Part shown: positions 53,242 to 62,067 of the stretch, piece after piece
Numbering within the stretch: the first letter of the stretch is position 1
How the letters are laid out: the number at the start of each line of letters is the position of its first letter
From: Desulforhopalus singaporensis
GTDB lineage: Bacteria; Desulfobacterota; Desulfobulbia; Desulfobulbales; Desulfocapsaceae
Assembly: GCF_900104445.1 (NCBI RefSeq)
Contig: NZ_FNJI01000005.1
Location: 62,001-126,000, forward strand
DNA: 64,000 nucleotides
Direction: 5' to 3'
The notes under the pieces: generated by a model
The model's input: only the letters and a program-made list of their open reading frames with translations
Database searches by the model: none
Told to the model about the DNA's origin: nothing
Program-made: the position numbers and the translations under genes

Positions 53242-54126
53242 CTATTCGGCAAGACTGAAGGTTGGTCTAACCACCGAGCCTCCCATCTCGAAAGGAAGCT
53301 GGTGGGCATTGTAACGGATCAGCAATTCTCGAACAAGTTCCGCCTCGTCCGGATGATCTTTAAAGAAACCGGCCTGTGGTACAAGGTTGCCTGTAATGTT
53401 CAGAGCCGACCTCCCTTTCTGCCCGAAAAACTCTATGTCACCTTCGAAATCACCGCGCAGGTCCCTGCCGGAAAATTTCCCTTCTGTCACCGACAGCAGC
53501 CGGCCTCTATAGTGCAGGTTCGATTCCGCCTCCGTGATGGTCAGCAGGGATAGGGTGAGCAGGGGGCGCTGCAGTTCTATGGCACTGTCTTGGACGATGA
53601 CATTGCCTTTACCCTCTCCCTCAAACGGGGTGGAGAAATTTCCGCTGTATCTCCCCGAAAAAAAGAGCAGGCCGGAAATCTTTCTCGGCAGCGATTGTTC
53701 CTGGTCGTTCCACCTGGCAAGCTCTATCTCTTTCCCCTCGATCTGGGTGAACTGAAAAAGATTTCCTTTCCAGTCGAGCATAATCCGTGCCGTCGCCGTC
53801 CCCTCGTAAAGGCTGGTGTCAAGATCGAAGCTTCTCCAGAAATTCCAGCCTCCTGGAGAAATCTTCAGGGATTGCATGGTGAAACTGTCAACCGCGCCGC
53901 CGTTGGGTTGAACAAGGGTGAGTCCCTGCAGCCGGACTCCTGCGGGAAAAAGGTACGATATCTCCATTATCCTGCACTCCTTGGCCTGGAGCAGGTCGGC
54001 CAGAGATTTTTCGCAATATGTTTTAAAATCATCGGCGGGAAAACGAACGTAGGCCAAAACGATCACCAGCACCAGGCCGTAGAGGAAAAACAACACCGTT
54101 CGCATGGAAAACAGAGCCCGCATCAT
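53242..54126 (-). CDS. gspN: Type II secretion protein GspN
   Basis: A 294-residue protein with one N-terminal membrane helix (VLFFLYGLVLVIVLAYV) and a large beta-rich periplasmic domain with an AsmA-like look (GVRLQGLTLVQPNGG, LSVTEGKFSGRDLRGDFEGDIEFFG). GspN is found in only some type II systems, mainly in deltaproteobacterial and related lineages as well as Klebsiella PulN. It overlaps gspM by 4 bases. Confidence 0.85.
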   Translation of the reverse strand: MMRALFSMRTVLFFLYGLVLVIVLAYVRFPADDFKTYCEKSLADLLQAKECRIMEISYLFPAGVRLQGLTLVQPNGGAVDSFTMQSLKISPGGWNFWRSFDLDTSLYEGTATARIMLDWKGNLFQFTQIEGKEIELARWNDQEQSLPRKISGLLFFSGRYSGNFSTPFEGEGKGNVIVQDSAIELQRPLLTLSLLTITEAESNLHYRGRLLSVTEGKFSGRDLRGDFEGDIEFFGQKGRSALNITGNLVPQAGFFKDHPDEAELVRELLIRYNAHQLPFEMGGSVVRPTFSLAE

Positions 54127-54713
54127 GAGTTCTCCCTGGTTTCAAAAGTGGCAATCTGCAGGATGGAGTCGAGTTCGCCCGATCCCGCATCGTTTTCCTG
54201 GATGAGCAGCCTGCTGATAAAGACCACCTTTTCATCCGATTCGACCTGGCGAAGAAAAGTTACCAGGGAATCAAGTGATACCTGTTGCAGTTTCATCTCT
54301 ACCATGACTTCTTTAAAAACGGAATCACCCTCGATTACGGACGGTTTCATATATTTTATCTGTTTTTTTACCCCGGCTTTTCCCGCCTGCGTTTCCAGAA
54401 AGGTGAACAGCGTGAAATTTTTGTCACGTTTTGCAATTTTGCCCTGGATGGAGTTCTCCTGGGATTTCAGGCTGAGATATTCCCGGCGAAGCTCCTGGAT
54501 CTCCAGCAACTCTCGCTGCTTTCGTGCAACCGACTCTATCTGTTTGTCTTTTGCCGCAAGAAACGGTGAAACGACCAGCTGCAGGAAGACAAAGCCGGCC
54601 ACGAACACAAGCCCGCCTATGAGAACCCATCTCTCCCTGGGGTTGAGATCGTTAAACCCCAGTTTTTTCCATATCAGGGCCAGATATTTATTATGTTTGA
54701 GCTGTCTGATCAT
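54123..54713 (-). CDS. gspM: Type II secretion protein GspM
   Basis: A 196-residue protein. One membrane helix (WVLIGGLVFVAGFVFLQLVV), a periplasmic coiled coil (AKDKQIESVARKQRELLEIQELRREYLSL) and a small C-terminal ferredoxin-like domain. It binds GspL. The start at 54713 is preferred to a TTG overlapping gspL. Confidence 0.88.
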   Translation of the reverse strand: MIRQLKHNKYLALIWKKLGFNDLNPRERWVLIGGLVFVAGFVFLQLVVSPFLAAKDKQIESVARKQRELLEIQELRREYLSLKSQENSIQGKIAKRDKNFTLFTFLETQAGKAGVKKQIKYMKPSVIEGDSVFKEVMVEMKLQQVSLDSLVTFLRQVESDEKVVFISRLLIQENDAGSGELDSILQIATFETRENS

Positions 54714-54720
54714 CGATGGT

Positions 54721-56142
54721 TTACCTGGCAAGTTTCAGGTTCAGTTCAAAACGTACGTTGTCGCCTTTTGCGGTCTGGTTGGCAGAACTTATTGTCACAC
54801 TGCTGAACATCGCAGATTTCTCGAGCTCCTTCTGGATATTGTCAACCGTATTGAAATCGGATGTCAGGGCTTTTATTCTCACGGTATCAAGATCGGCAAC
54901 CAGCCGCGTGATCTTGATTTTGTACGAGCGTGGTATGCGTGCCGACAGTTCGATCAGAAGACCGATCATCGAATGCTGTTCCCCGCCGCCGGGGATCCCT
55001 GCCTTATAGGTGGTGCTGATATTGTTGTTGATAACCTTCAGCTGCTGTATCGGGTTTACGATTCTCGTCACTTCAGGAACTGTCTCCTGGAAAACCGTTG
55101 CGATTTCATGTCGAAGCGTTTCATGCTTCACCTTCAATTCTCGAAGCTTGTATCCTTGGTACCCAAAGAAAATCACCGCCAAAAGAAGAAGGGGAATGCC
55201 GGTTCTGAATATGATGGAACGGTACTCTTTTATCGATTTTGATTTTTTGAACTCGTCTTTTCTGAAATTGAAACCCTTGCCGTTAACCCTGACGGTCTGC
55301 GCCAGCAGCTGGTCCATCCGTTCCGGATCATAATCGTTGCTGATTTTTTCATCTATTTTTATAAAAGGCTGCTCGCTCTGCGCGAACAGCTGAACTGTTG
55401 CCGAGTCATACTGCCTGGTGAGGCAATCGGCCAGCTCGTTGCTGTGCTTTTTATTGCCTGAAAGATAGAAATTCGGACCGGTCGACTCCCCATTTCGACC
55501 GCCGGCTCCGCGCAGGCTTCTGGAGATTTCCAGAACTGTTGCCTCAACAGAAGAAGAGCCGCAGGCGATAGAGCGGATAAGGACGATGGCACCATCGCGT
55601 ACCAGAAAAAGATGGATAAACTTTTCCTGGCAGTTAAGCAGTACAAAATCTTTTTGTTGCAACCCTTCGGCAATATTGAGGCAGACGGCTTCCCCGGAAA
55701 TTGTTATCCTGTCCGGATCGAGTCCCGCCGCTGCAAGTGTTGACAGCCGCTTGCTCAGCAGTTCCCGCGAAAGTCCGGCCAGGAGGATATCCGTCTCATT
55801 TGTCGTTGAATTGCTGGGAAGGAAATCGAGAACAAGGGAGCTTGCGGCAACAGGGGAATTCTCCGTGAGCTCATAGGGCAGAACCTGGGCGATCTTTTTC
55901 TTGTCCCCAAAAGGCAGAGACAGATTGTGAAATAAAAAGAAATCGGGTGAAAAAAGAAGAACACAACGGATGTTACTAGTGCCTGTTTTTTGCTTGAGTT
56001 CTTCTGCCACCTGCTCCAGAGAGAGGTCCGGATCCTTGAAAAAACAGCAGTCGGTAACCACCTTCGCGCGGGAACTGGCGTCCACGACAATTGCCGCGAA
56101 AGAGTCTTTTTGCAATTCAAGGCAAAACAGGTTTTCGGTCAT
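54721..56142 (-). CDS. gspL: Type II secretion protein GspL
   Basis: A 473-residue protein. The cytoplasmic actin-like domain (residues 1-300, PilM-like, FHNLSLPFGDKKKIAQVLPYEL) binds GspE. A membrane helix (IIFRTGIPLLLLAVIFFGYQGY) and a PilN-like periplasmic domain follow. It recruits the ATPase to the membrane platform. The start overlaps the gspK stop. Confidence 0.9.
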   Translation of the reverse strand: MTENLFCLELQKDSFAAIVVDASSRAKVVTDCCFFKDPDLSLEQVAEELKQKTGTSNIRCVLLFSPDFFLFHNLSLPFGDKKKIAQVLPYELTENSPVAASSLVLDFLPSNSTTNETDILLAGLSRELLSKRLSTLAAAGLDPDRITISGEAVCLNIAEGLQQKDFVLLNCQEKFIHLFLVRDGAIVLIRSIACGSSSVEATVLEISRSLRGAGGRNGESTGPNFYLSGNKKHSNELADCLTRQYDSATVQLFAQSEQPFIKIDEKISNDYDPERMDQLLAQTVRVNGKGFNFRKDEFKKSKSIKEYRSIIFRTGIPLLLLAVIFFGYQGYKLRELKVKHETLRHEIATVFQETVPEVTRIVNPIQQLKVINNNISTTYKAGIPGGGEQHSMIGLLIELSARIPRSYKIKITRLVADLDTVRIKALTSDFNTVDNIQKELEKSAMFSSVTISSANQTAKGDNVRFELNLKLAR

Positions 56143-57155
56143 TGCTGCTCCACGATTCTTTTTCTTGTAATGAGATTACCATCGCTGTCACGTTGCAGAT
56201 CGATCACTATTGTCCTGCTCAGGTCTTCGGAGATCCCGGTGGACCGTATCTGGAAGAAACTGCTTTTGGTGGTTGTTATGGTATTGCTCAAAACAATATC
56301 CCCTGGCCAACCGCTGGTTTCAGTATACCAGTTTGGCGAAGAAAGTTTCTCCTTATTCTCAGGCATTTTTCGAAAATCGTCAAATCTTTCTAACAATTCG
56401 TCGCCGATGGTCGGATCGAAACTCTTTATCAGCAACCGGTCGGCACTGTTGATATTTATCCTGCCATCATCACCGTAGATGGTGATGTAGTCGACCAGCC
56501 CTTCCCTCTCCCCGTCACCGTAGAGAAGTTCCGGACTTATTCCTTTGATCAGCAGTAATTCCTCGATGTATTGTATCGGAGCGTTTCTGCAGTCGTAAGG
56601 TTGTTCAAGGGATTGGTAGTATCCACTTTCAGCGCCGAAATCAGACTCTTTGTCGTCTGTGTCGATCCAGTCGATGATGGCGTCGAGAATGTTTTCGGCC
56701 TCTGTTTCCCCTTCAACGTTGAAGACTCCCGACGTGAGCAGGTTGAGAAATATGTTCTGCAACTCCAGTGCAGGATTTGTTTCGCCGGGGGGGGTACGAC
56801 CCGCCTGTTCCGCCAGGCTGTTTATCGGTAGTTTTCCCGATAAATCTTCGATGGTAAGGACAAGGGTGCCGTCGGGGAACAGTTCTTCGAAATCGGCGGT
56901 TTTGACGGCGGCCCAGTCATCGAGTGCGCTGTCAAAATTGTTGTCAACAAAATCCTTTTCCAAGAGCGCTGTTGCGATATTTACACCGGAAATGGCTATC
57001 GCCTGCAGTTCTCCCCTGGTCTTATATGTATCGGCGGCGAGCAGTTTCTGCCAGGTTGCGCGGTGAAATTCCACGGTCAGCGCTGTCAGCAGGGTCAGGG
57101 TCATTACGGTTATCAGCAGTGCCACGCCTTTCTGGTTGCCTGGGCCAAGGTTCAT
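56139..57155 (-). CDS. gspK: Type II minor pseudopilin GspK
   Basis: A 338-residue minor pseudopilin. The leader KGVALLITVMTLTLLTALTVEF has the prepilin cleavage Gly and hydrophobic helix. The insert domain contains FNVEGETEAENILDAIIDWIDTDD, the conserved motif of GspK. It caps the pseudopilus tip. The start at 57155 gives a short leader; a longer frame overlaps gspJ and is rejected. Confidence 0.9.
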   Translation of the reverse strand: MNLGPGNQKGVALLITVMTLTLLTALTVEFHRATWQKLLAADTYKTRGELQAIAISGVNIATALLEKDFVDNNFDSALDDWAAVKTADFEELFPDGTLVLTIEDLSGKLPINSLAEQAGRTPPGETNPALELQNIFLNLLTSGVFNVEGETEAENILDAIIDWIDTDDKESDFGAESGYYQSLEQPYDCRNAPIQYIEELLLIKGISPELLYGDGEREGLVDYITIYGDDGRININSADRLLIKSFDPTIGDELLERFDDFRKMPENKEKLSSPNWYTETSGWPGDIVLSNTITTTKSSFFQIRSTGISEDLSRTIVIDLQRDSDGNLITRKRIVEQQ

Positions 57156-57195
57156 GTTGCCGACCCTTTTGATGTCTGTTGTCCCATTGTGCCGC

Positions 57196-57903
57196 TTACT
57201 GCTGTTGCACGGTGGATGCGGGTAGATAGACCGCGGTCCGGTACTGTTTGGAGGATTGTTCTTCTTCATCGCTGTTGCCGGCAAAGGAAAAAGTCAGGGT
57301 TATCAGCCGGGGGAGTTCTGCGCCCTCGGTATTTCCCGGCGCCGGTTCGTCATCCGGGTTGCTGTGCCATTCGTCGGTCTCGTTTCCGTCGCTGTCCATA
57401 TAGGTAATCCGTACCAGGGCGAGGCCTTTTCCGATCAGGTGGGAGCGGGAATCCTGGATCGACTGCTGGCCGATACGATACGGTACGCTCTTGCGCAACA
57501 GCCTAAGCAGACCGGTCTCGTCGTCTGGTTCTGTCTCGTAGCTGATCATGCAGCGTCCTTGACTGTGTATGTTGTTGCCGACCTGGAGACAGGTTGATGA
57601 CATAAAACGCAGCCTGTCCGCCCGTTTTTCGGAGATGGCCTGCTGCTCTCCTTCAAGATAACTTCCCGCTCCGATGACGGCCGCAAACAGGTCCTCGTTG
57701 AATCTCTCGATAATTATCCGGGCATCACTGGTTTCCTGCACCACCTCCCCGGCACCAAAAATTGTGCGAAAGGAGGTGTGGTAGGCACCGTATACAATCG
57801 AGATGACAACGGCCAGAATTGTTGTGGCAAAGAGAACCTCCAGCAAAGTGAAGCCTTGCTGGCATACCCTGCGGCTTTTTGCTGCAACCGGAAAGAAAGA
57901 CAT
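57196..57903 (-). CDS. gspJ: Type II minor pseudopilin GspJ
   Basis: A 235-residue minor pseudopilin with prepilin cleavage in QQGFTLLEVLFATTILAVVI. The later part is beta-rich with Cys pairs (SSTCLQVG, SQGRCMIS). The ATG at 57903 comes just after the gspI stop; an in-frame ATG at 57918, overlapping gspI, is equally possible. Neither has a strong ribosome site, so translation may be coupled to gspI. Confidence 0.88.
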   Translation of the reverse strand: MSFFPVAAKSRRVCQQGFTLLEVLFATTILAVVISIVYGAYHTSFRTIFGAGEVVQETSDARIIIERFNEDLFAAVIGAGSYLEGEQQAISEKRADRLRFMSSTCLQVGNNIHSQGRCMISYETEPDDETGLLRLLRKSVPYRIGQQSIQDSRSHLIGKGLALVRITYMDSDGNETDEWHSNPDDEPAPGNTEGAELPRLITLTFSFAGNSDEEEQSSKQYRTAVYLPASTVQQQ

Positions 57904-57904
57904 T

Positions 57905-58321
57905 TTACCATTGGCCATAAAAAATAAGTGAACAAGAAAGGCTTGTATCTTCCCGAAAGACCGTCAGTGTCGCTTTGACAATCGGCGGCTGCAGATCCTG
58001 CAGGCTCGCCAGGTAGAGAAAAGACGCCTCTTCCGTTTCAAGTTTCCACCCATAGTCGGAATATTCTTCACCGAAATTGCCCTCATTGTCCTCTATCGAT
58101 TGCATCGCCTCGAGTTCTGCGAATTTTTTTGCTGCGAGCATGGGGGCGGTAAAGTTAAAGCTGGCCTCCATCGCATAGTCAAGGCTCCGTGACTGTGAAC
58201 CGAACAGCACCCCCAGGGAGATGGAGAGGATCGCGACGGCTATCAGGACCTCAAGAAGGGTGAAACCGCGGTCGTTACGCGTGGTCCGGGATGTCGGCAA
58301 GGTCGCGACTTTTTTTCTCAT
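57905..58321 (-). CDS. gspI: Type II minor pseudopilin GspI
   Basis: A 138-residue minor pseudopilin with leader ending in DRGFTLLEVLIAVAILSISLGVLFG. It belongs to the I-J-K tip complex. The start overlaps the gspH stop (ATGA). Confidence 0.9.
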   Translation of the reverse strand: MRKKVATLPTSRTTRNDRGFTLLEVLIAVAILSISLGVLFGSQSRSLDYAMEASFNFTAPMLAAKKFAELEAMQSIEDNEGNFGEEYSDYGWKLETEEASFLYLASLQDLQPPIVKATLTVFREDTSLSCSLIFYGQW

Positions 58322-58830
58322 AGGTCGCCGCTCCGGCCGGGGACGGTGAAATCATCGGTTATGGAAACCGTGTCCAGGAAGGTGTGAAAATGCAGTGTTA
58401 CCGATTCCCCCGCGTCATCCTGGAGCTGTATCATCGTCTGGTTCATGTATCCCTGCTCATTGATCCATACACCGAGTTTTCCCTCCACGCCGCTTTCCCC
58501 TTCAACCCATATTTCCGAAATTGAAACCGAATCGGGCAGCTTGAACTCCCGGGCCGTTTCACCGGTCTCAGCATCTGTCTCCTCTCTTGCCGCCGGTTCG
58601 TAGCTGAGACGGTTTTCAAGCTGGCTGATATAGAGAATATACGGTTTCTGCAGGCGGATCGATCTGCTTCTTGCCTCGGCCACATATCCGATGAGTTTGC
58701 GCGACGATGTCTTCAGGGGATCGCCAAAGACGAAGCCGCGCATTGCCGGAACGACAATGGAGAGCATGATGCCGATTATGGCACAGACAACAACCAGCTC
58801 CATCAGGGTGAACCCCTTTTCTCGCCACAT
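58318..58830 (-). CDS. gspH: Type II minor pseudopilin GspH
   Basis: A 170-residue minor pseudopilin. The start at 58830 gives the short leader MWREKG before FTLMELVVVCAIIGIMLSIVVPAM. The rest has the GspH-type beta domain. Longer in-frame starts overlap gspG and add a Pro/Thr-rich stretch unlike a prepilin leader. Confidence 0.88.
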   Translation of the reverse strand: MWREKGFTLMELVVVCAIIGIMLSIVVPAMRGFVFGDPLKTSSRKLIGYVAEARSRSIRLQKPYILYISQLENRLSYEPAAREETDAETGETAREFKLPDSVSISEIWVEGESGVEGKLGVWINEQGYMNQTMIQLQDDAGESVTLHFHTFLDTVSITDDFTVPGRSGDL

Positions 58831-58876
58831 GTTGTCATCATCACCGACCAACGGGGGTAACACAGGAGTAGCGCCG

Positions 58877-59344
58877 CTATTCAATTTCCCAGTTGTTGAC
58901 ATCCCGTGCGTCTCCTTCACCTCCGGCTTCCCCGTCCGCCCCGTAGGCGCTGAGGTCGAAATCCCCATTGATTCCCGGGCTGAGGTAGACAAATTCATAC
59001 CCCCACGGGTCGAGCGGTACTATCGATTTTTCAAGATATCCTCCATCCCGCCATTTTTTCGCCAGTTTGCCAGTGGTGGGCGGTTCGATCAGTGCCTGCA
59101 GCCCCTGTTCGGTGGTGGGATAGCTCCCGTTGTCGAGTTTATAGAGTTTCAATGCCGTTTCAAGACCCTGGATCTGCAGCACCGCCTTGGTCCGTTTTGC
59201 CTCTTCGGGATGCCCCATTATCTTGGGTCCGATATACCCGGCCAGAATGCCTATGATGACCAGTACCACCAACAGTTCAATGAGTGTGAATCCTTCTTTT
59301 TTCAGGGAAAAATTGTAAGCAGATCGTCTCCCGCCTGATTTCAT
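58877..59344 (-). CDS. gspG: Type II major pseudopilin GspG
   Basis: A 155-residue major pseudopilin. Cleavage in KKEGFTLIELLVVLVIIGILAG; the YPTTEQGLQAL and PLDPWGYEFVYLSPG motifs and the calcium-site region near the end are diagnostic of GspG. Its ATG follows directly on the TAA of the repeat protein gene, with no intervening base. Confidence 0.95.
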   Translation of the reverse strand: MKSGGRRSAYNFSLKKEGFTLIELLVVLVIIGILAGYIGPKIMGHPEEAKRTKAVLQIQGLETALKLYKLDNGSYPTTEQGLQALIEPPTTGKLAKKWRDGGYLEKSIVPLDPWGYEFVYLSPGINGDFDLSAYGADGEAGGEGDARDVNNWEIE

Positions 59345-61492
59345 TTAGCTGACCTCTTTTCGTTTGATAACTGCGTAAAAAATAGCCGGAGTCAAGACAG
59401 TGGTTGCCAGAAGGACAATTTTGACAGCCAGGCTGGTGTACAATACGAACGCGGCAAAGGCTATAACAGGTAAAAGCAGAGCCCGTACCAGTATCCGGAT
59501 TGCGTGGTTTTCGGCGACCAAGTTGGCGATTACGGGTGAAATCCTGTAATAGGTTCCCACCAGGTATCTGCCGGGTTTGCTCGACAGTAACACTTTATCC
59601 CTGAATTCGCGAAGAACAAAGACATGTTTGTCGGCTATGGTCCCGTAGGCTGCGGTGGCGATGAAACAGGCATCTTGAGAGGTAAACAGAAGGGTGTTGC
59701 CGTAAATTACCGTATCGTCCGAGAGGACGGCATAGGCACGGACAAAATAGGTCGTATCCGGTGTTACTTCAGCAATATCGGCGGTGTATTGACCGGTGCC
59801 GCTTCCGTTTTCCGTCTGCCCTCTTTTTACAAAATAGGAGATATTGGCCGCATCCTGCGGGAAGAGAGAACTCTGCTCACTACTCTGGGTATCTTCGGTC
59901 GGAGTCGGACTTTCCTCGGGAGCGGTTTCATACTCCGGGGGGTTACTGGTGCCGTAGACGATACCGCGAAGGGTTACGGTCGGTTTTTCCTGGCATCCCG
60001 ACAGACAGGTGGAGAGACAGGTGTCTATCTGTTCGGGCTGGTCGGAGCACTCCTGCTCGCACGACGATTCACAGGCCGGAAGTGACTGGGCATCCTCAAT
60101 AATCCCTCCGCTCATTGCGCTGACGCGGGTGATGTTGATCACCGGCAGTGTGGTTATTCTATATCCTGAGGTTGTTATTCCTGAGGTTGTCCCGTCTGCT
60201 CCGCCAATGGTCGCCAGGGCCGTTTGCTGGACGAATTGTGCCAGCACAAAATCGCTGTCTGTCCCGTTTGAAGCTGATCCGGCAGCGATAATCGAGCCGT
60301 CACCGGGAGCTGCTATGGCCTGTCCTGTATCGTCGCCTGATACCAGGCTGAAGACGACTGACAACTGTTCGGTTTCACCCGGACTTGCCGAGACCGTCCT
60401 GATGGTGACAAGAAGCACGTCTTTGCCCTCTGATCCTGTAACATACCCGGTCGCGGCGATAGTGTTTTCGTCCACCACAACAATACCGTTCAGCCGTGAA
60501 TCGGCCGTCAAGGCGCTGGCGTAGATCCCGTCTGTGGCAAAACCGGGATCAAGTTGGCCGGAGTTGTCAATCTTGGCGACAAAGGCCGCGCTGCTGGTGT
60601 CACCCTCGATATAGCCGGTCAAAAATATATCTCCCGTGGTATCGGTGAGCGAATCGGTGACAACGGCGGTGCTGTTAGTGAGGGCTATCTCCTGTATCCC
60701 GCTGGTCCCGAATGAGGGATCAATAGTGCCGTCAGCTTCAAGGCGCAGCAGAGCCGGCCGGTTCTCTGCGGTGATCTCTGCCGCCACCACCGCCAGGATG
60801 CTGTTGTCGTTTTGCACTTCAAGGCTTGTAAGCGCGCTTACCTGCAGGTTGTCGGCAAGGGCGATGCCGTTTTGGCCAAATCCGGCGGCGAGAGAACCCT
60901 CCGTGGTGAATTTTGCTAGAAAACCGTACGTTGACGAACCGTTCTCCCCGGAGCCGCCCACCAGGATGTTGCCCGCTGGATCGAGCTGGAGTGTGCAATC
61001 GGCAACCGAGCCGTTGCCAACCGGCAGGCTGGTCCGGCCGTTGTCGCCGAAGGTTGCGTCAAAAAAACCGTCCGATGTGAGCCGCAGGACAACAAGTTCG
61101 GTGACAGATTCTTCTGCCGTTCCCGCAATAACGATTTTGCCGTCTTCCTGCAGTGCGATGTCGACGGCCCTGCTGTTGCCGGTTCCTGAGCTTGCGGTGA
61201 ATTTGCCGGTCGAGTTGAAGGAAGAATCCGGCGTGCCGTCGGGGTTGTACCGGGCGACGGCAATGTTGGTCACGGCGCCGTTATTGACATAACCGGCGGC
61301 GACAATTTTTCCGTCGTCCTGGGTAACCACACTGGTGAGCAAATCATCACCCAGCCCTGAATCATCAAGGACAACGCCGTTTGTGCCGAATTCAGGGGTC
61401 AACACATAGTAAGCCCAGGTCGATGACGGAAAGAAAAACGCCACCGCAACAAGAGCTGCCAGCAGCAACGATAGTCGGTTGTGTTTTTTCAT
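59345..61492 (-). CDS. Delta-60 repeat protein with Cys-rich segment and CFI-box C-terminus
   Basis: A 715-residue exported protein. The signal peptide (LLLAALVAVAFFFPSSTWA) is preceded by GGGAGGG. About six delta-60-type repeats follow (units such as ALQEDGKIVIAGTAEE, GTPDSSFNSTGKF), then a Cys-rich segment (ACESSCEQECSDQ, CLSTCLSGC), a fibronectin-like stretch (TTYFVRAYAVLSDDTVIYGN), and a CFI-box end: DACFIATAAYGT, a conserved Arg/Lys region, and two hydrophobic segments. CFI-box C-termini mark surface proteins thought to be sorted or processed. Its stop codon abuts the gspG start, so it is the first gene of the secretion operon. Inference: substrate or accessory of that system. Confidence 0.85.
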   Translation of the reverse strand: MKKHNRLSLLLAALVAVAFFFPSSTWAYYVLTPEFGTNGVVLDDSGLGDDLLTSVVTQDDGKIVAAGYVNNGAVTNIAVARYNPDGTPDSSFNSTGKFTASSGTGNSRAVDIALQEDGKIVIAGTAEESVTELVVLRLTSDGFFDATFGDNGRTSLPVGNGSVADCTLQLDPAGNILVGGSGENGSSTYGFLAKFTTEGSLAAGFGQNGIALADNLQVSALTSLEVQNDNSILAVVAAEITAENRPALLRLEADGTIDPSFGTSGIQEIALTNSTAVVTDSLTDTTGDIFLTGYIEGDTSSAAFVAKIDNSGQLDPGFATDGIYASALTADSRLNGIVVVDENTIAATGYVTGSEGKDVLLVTIRTVSASPGETEQLSVVFSLVSGDDTGQAIAAPGDGSIIAAGSASNGTDSDFVLAQFVQQTALATIGGADGTTSGITTSGYRITTLPVINITRVSAMSGGIIEDAQSLPACESSCEQECSDQPEQIDTCLSTCLSGCQEKPTVTLRGIVYGTSNPPEYETAPEESPTPTEDTQSSEQSSLFPQDAANISYFVKRGQTENGSGTGQYTADIAEVTPDTTYFVRAYAVLSDDTVIYGNTLLFTSQDACFIATAAYGTIADKHVFVLREFRDKVLLSSKPGRYLVGTYYRISPVIANLVAENHAIRILVRALLLPVIAFAAFVLYTSLAVKIVLLATTVLTPAIFYAVIKRKEVS

Positions 61493-61648
61493 TTTATCCC
61501 TCCCTTGAGGCTGTGTTGACAAAGTCTGTTTCTTCAGTGATGCACTGACCGCCTGGAACCACTGATCTTGCTGGTAGATGAAAAGATCTGTGGATACTCT
61601 ACCGGAGATGGAGCGCCAAAAAATGATTGGGGCGGTGTCGATATATCC

Positions 61649-61667
61649 TACCAATGGTGTATTGGTA
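61649..61667. promoter_or_regulatory. Operator-like inverted repeat upstream of the secretion operon
   Basis: TACCAAT-GGTGT-ATTGGTA, perfect 7-base arms with a 5-base spacer. It is 157 bases upstream of the repeat-protein start, next to an AT-rich promoter-like stretch. Size and symmetry fit a dimeric regulator site. Confidence 0.5.
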
Positions 61668-61915
61668 ATCAGTTAAAAAACAATATGCATTCTTTATAAA
61701 AGTGGTGGTCAAGATTTAATTTTCACTATTGTTTCTCTTCGTTCAAAAGAACTCCGTAGGTGTTGTCACATTTTCTGTTGCCATCTGCAGCGCCGGCTGT
61801 GCTTTCTTTTCTGTCAACCATTGGTGGTGGTTGGCAAAAACCTGCGGGCCAGGCGGCTTGGTCTTTGGCAAAGAGGGCGTGCGCCGGATTTTGCCGGGCT
61901 GCGCATGGATATGGG

Positions 61916-62014
61916 TTACTTCATTTTATCCAAACCACGGGATAAAGTGAAATGTAAAGTCGAGCCCAAAAGACGGCAATCCTCCGGAGTGCACCTCGCC
62001 AAACGCTCCTTCAT
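61916..62014 (-). CDS. Possible 32-residue small protein after gspB
   Basis: A 32-codon frame whose ATG is preceded by AAGGAG with six bases spacing, one of the best ribosome sites in the window. It starts 53 bases after the gspB stop on the same strand. The product is basic with two Cys (RCTPEDC) and no membrane segment. I do not recognise it. It may be a real small protein or a leader peptide controlling the genes downstream. Confidence 0.45.
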   Translation of the reverse strand: MKERLARCTPEDCRLLGSTLHFTLSRGLDKMK

Positions 62015-62067
62015 CGGCAACTCCTTGATAATTGGCATGTGGTAAGGAAAACCTTTGTCTTTCCCCG

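Larger units (their letters stand above)
61493..62067. other. Leader region of the secretion operon
   Basis: 575 bases between gspB and the repeat-protein gene. On the minus strand it contains a 32-codon ORF with an ideal ribosome site (61916-62014), an AT-rich stretch at 61670-61730 with TTGACC (reads GGTCAA at 61707-61712) as a possible -35, and a perfect inverted repeat at 61649-61667. I checked it for a c-di-GMP-I riboswitch and did not find the conserved core. Confidence 0.6.

Noticed and set aside
53590-55242. Long open frame (550 codons) opposite gspN, gspM and gspL
   Set aside because: It runs antisense to three well-supported genes, has no recognisable domain, and has no ribosome site. 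It is a composition artefact.
61780-61960. Possible c-di-GMP riboswitch in the secretion leader
   Set aside because: Some GC-rich hairpins and a GGCAAA-like string are present, but the conserved GGGACGCAAAGCC core and the tetraloop-receptor pattern are missing on both strands.
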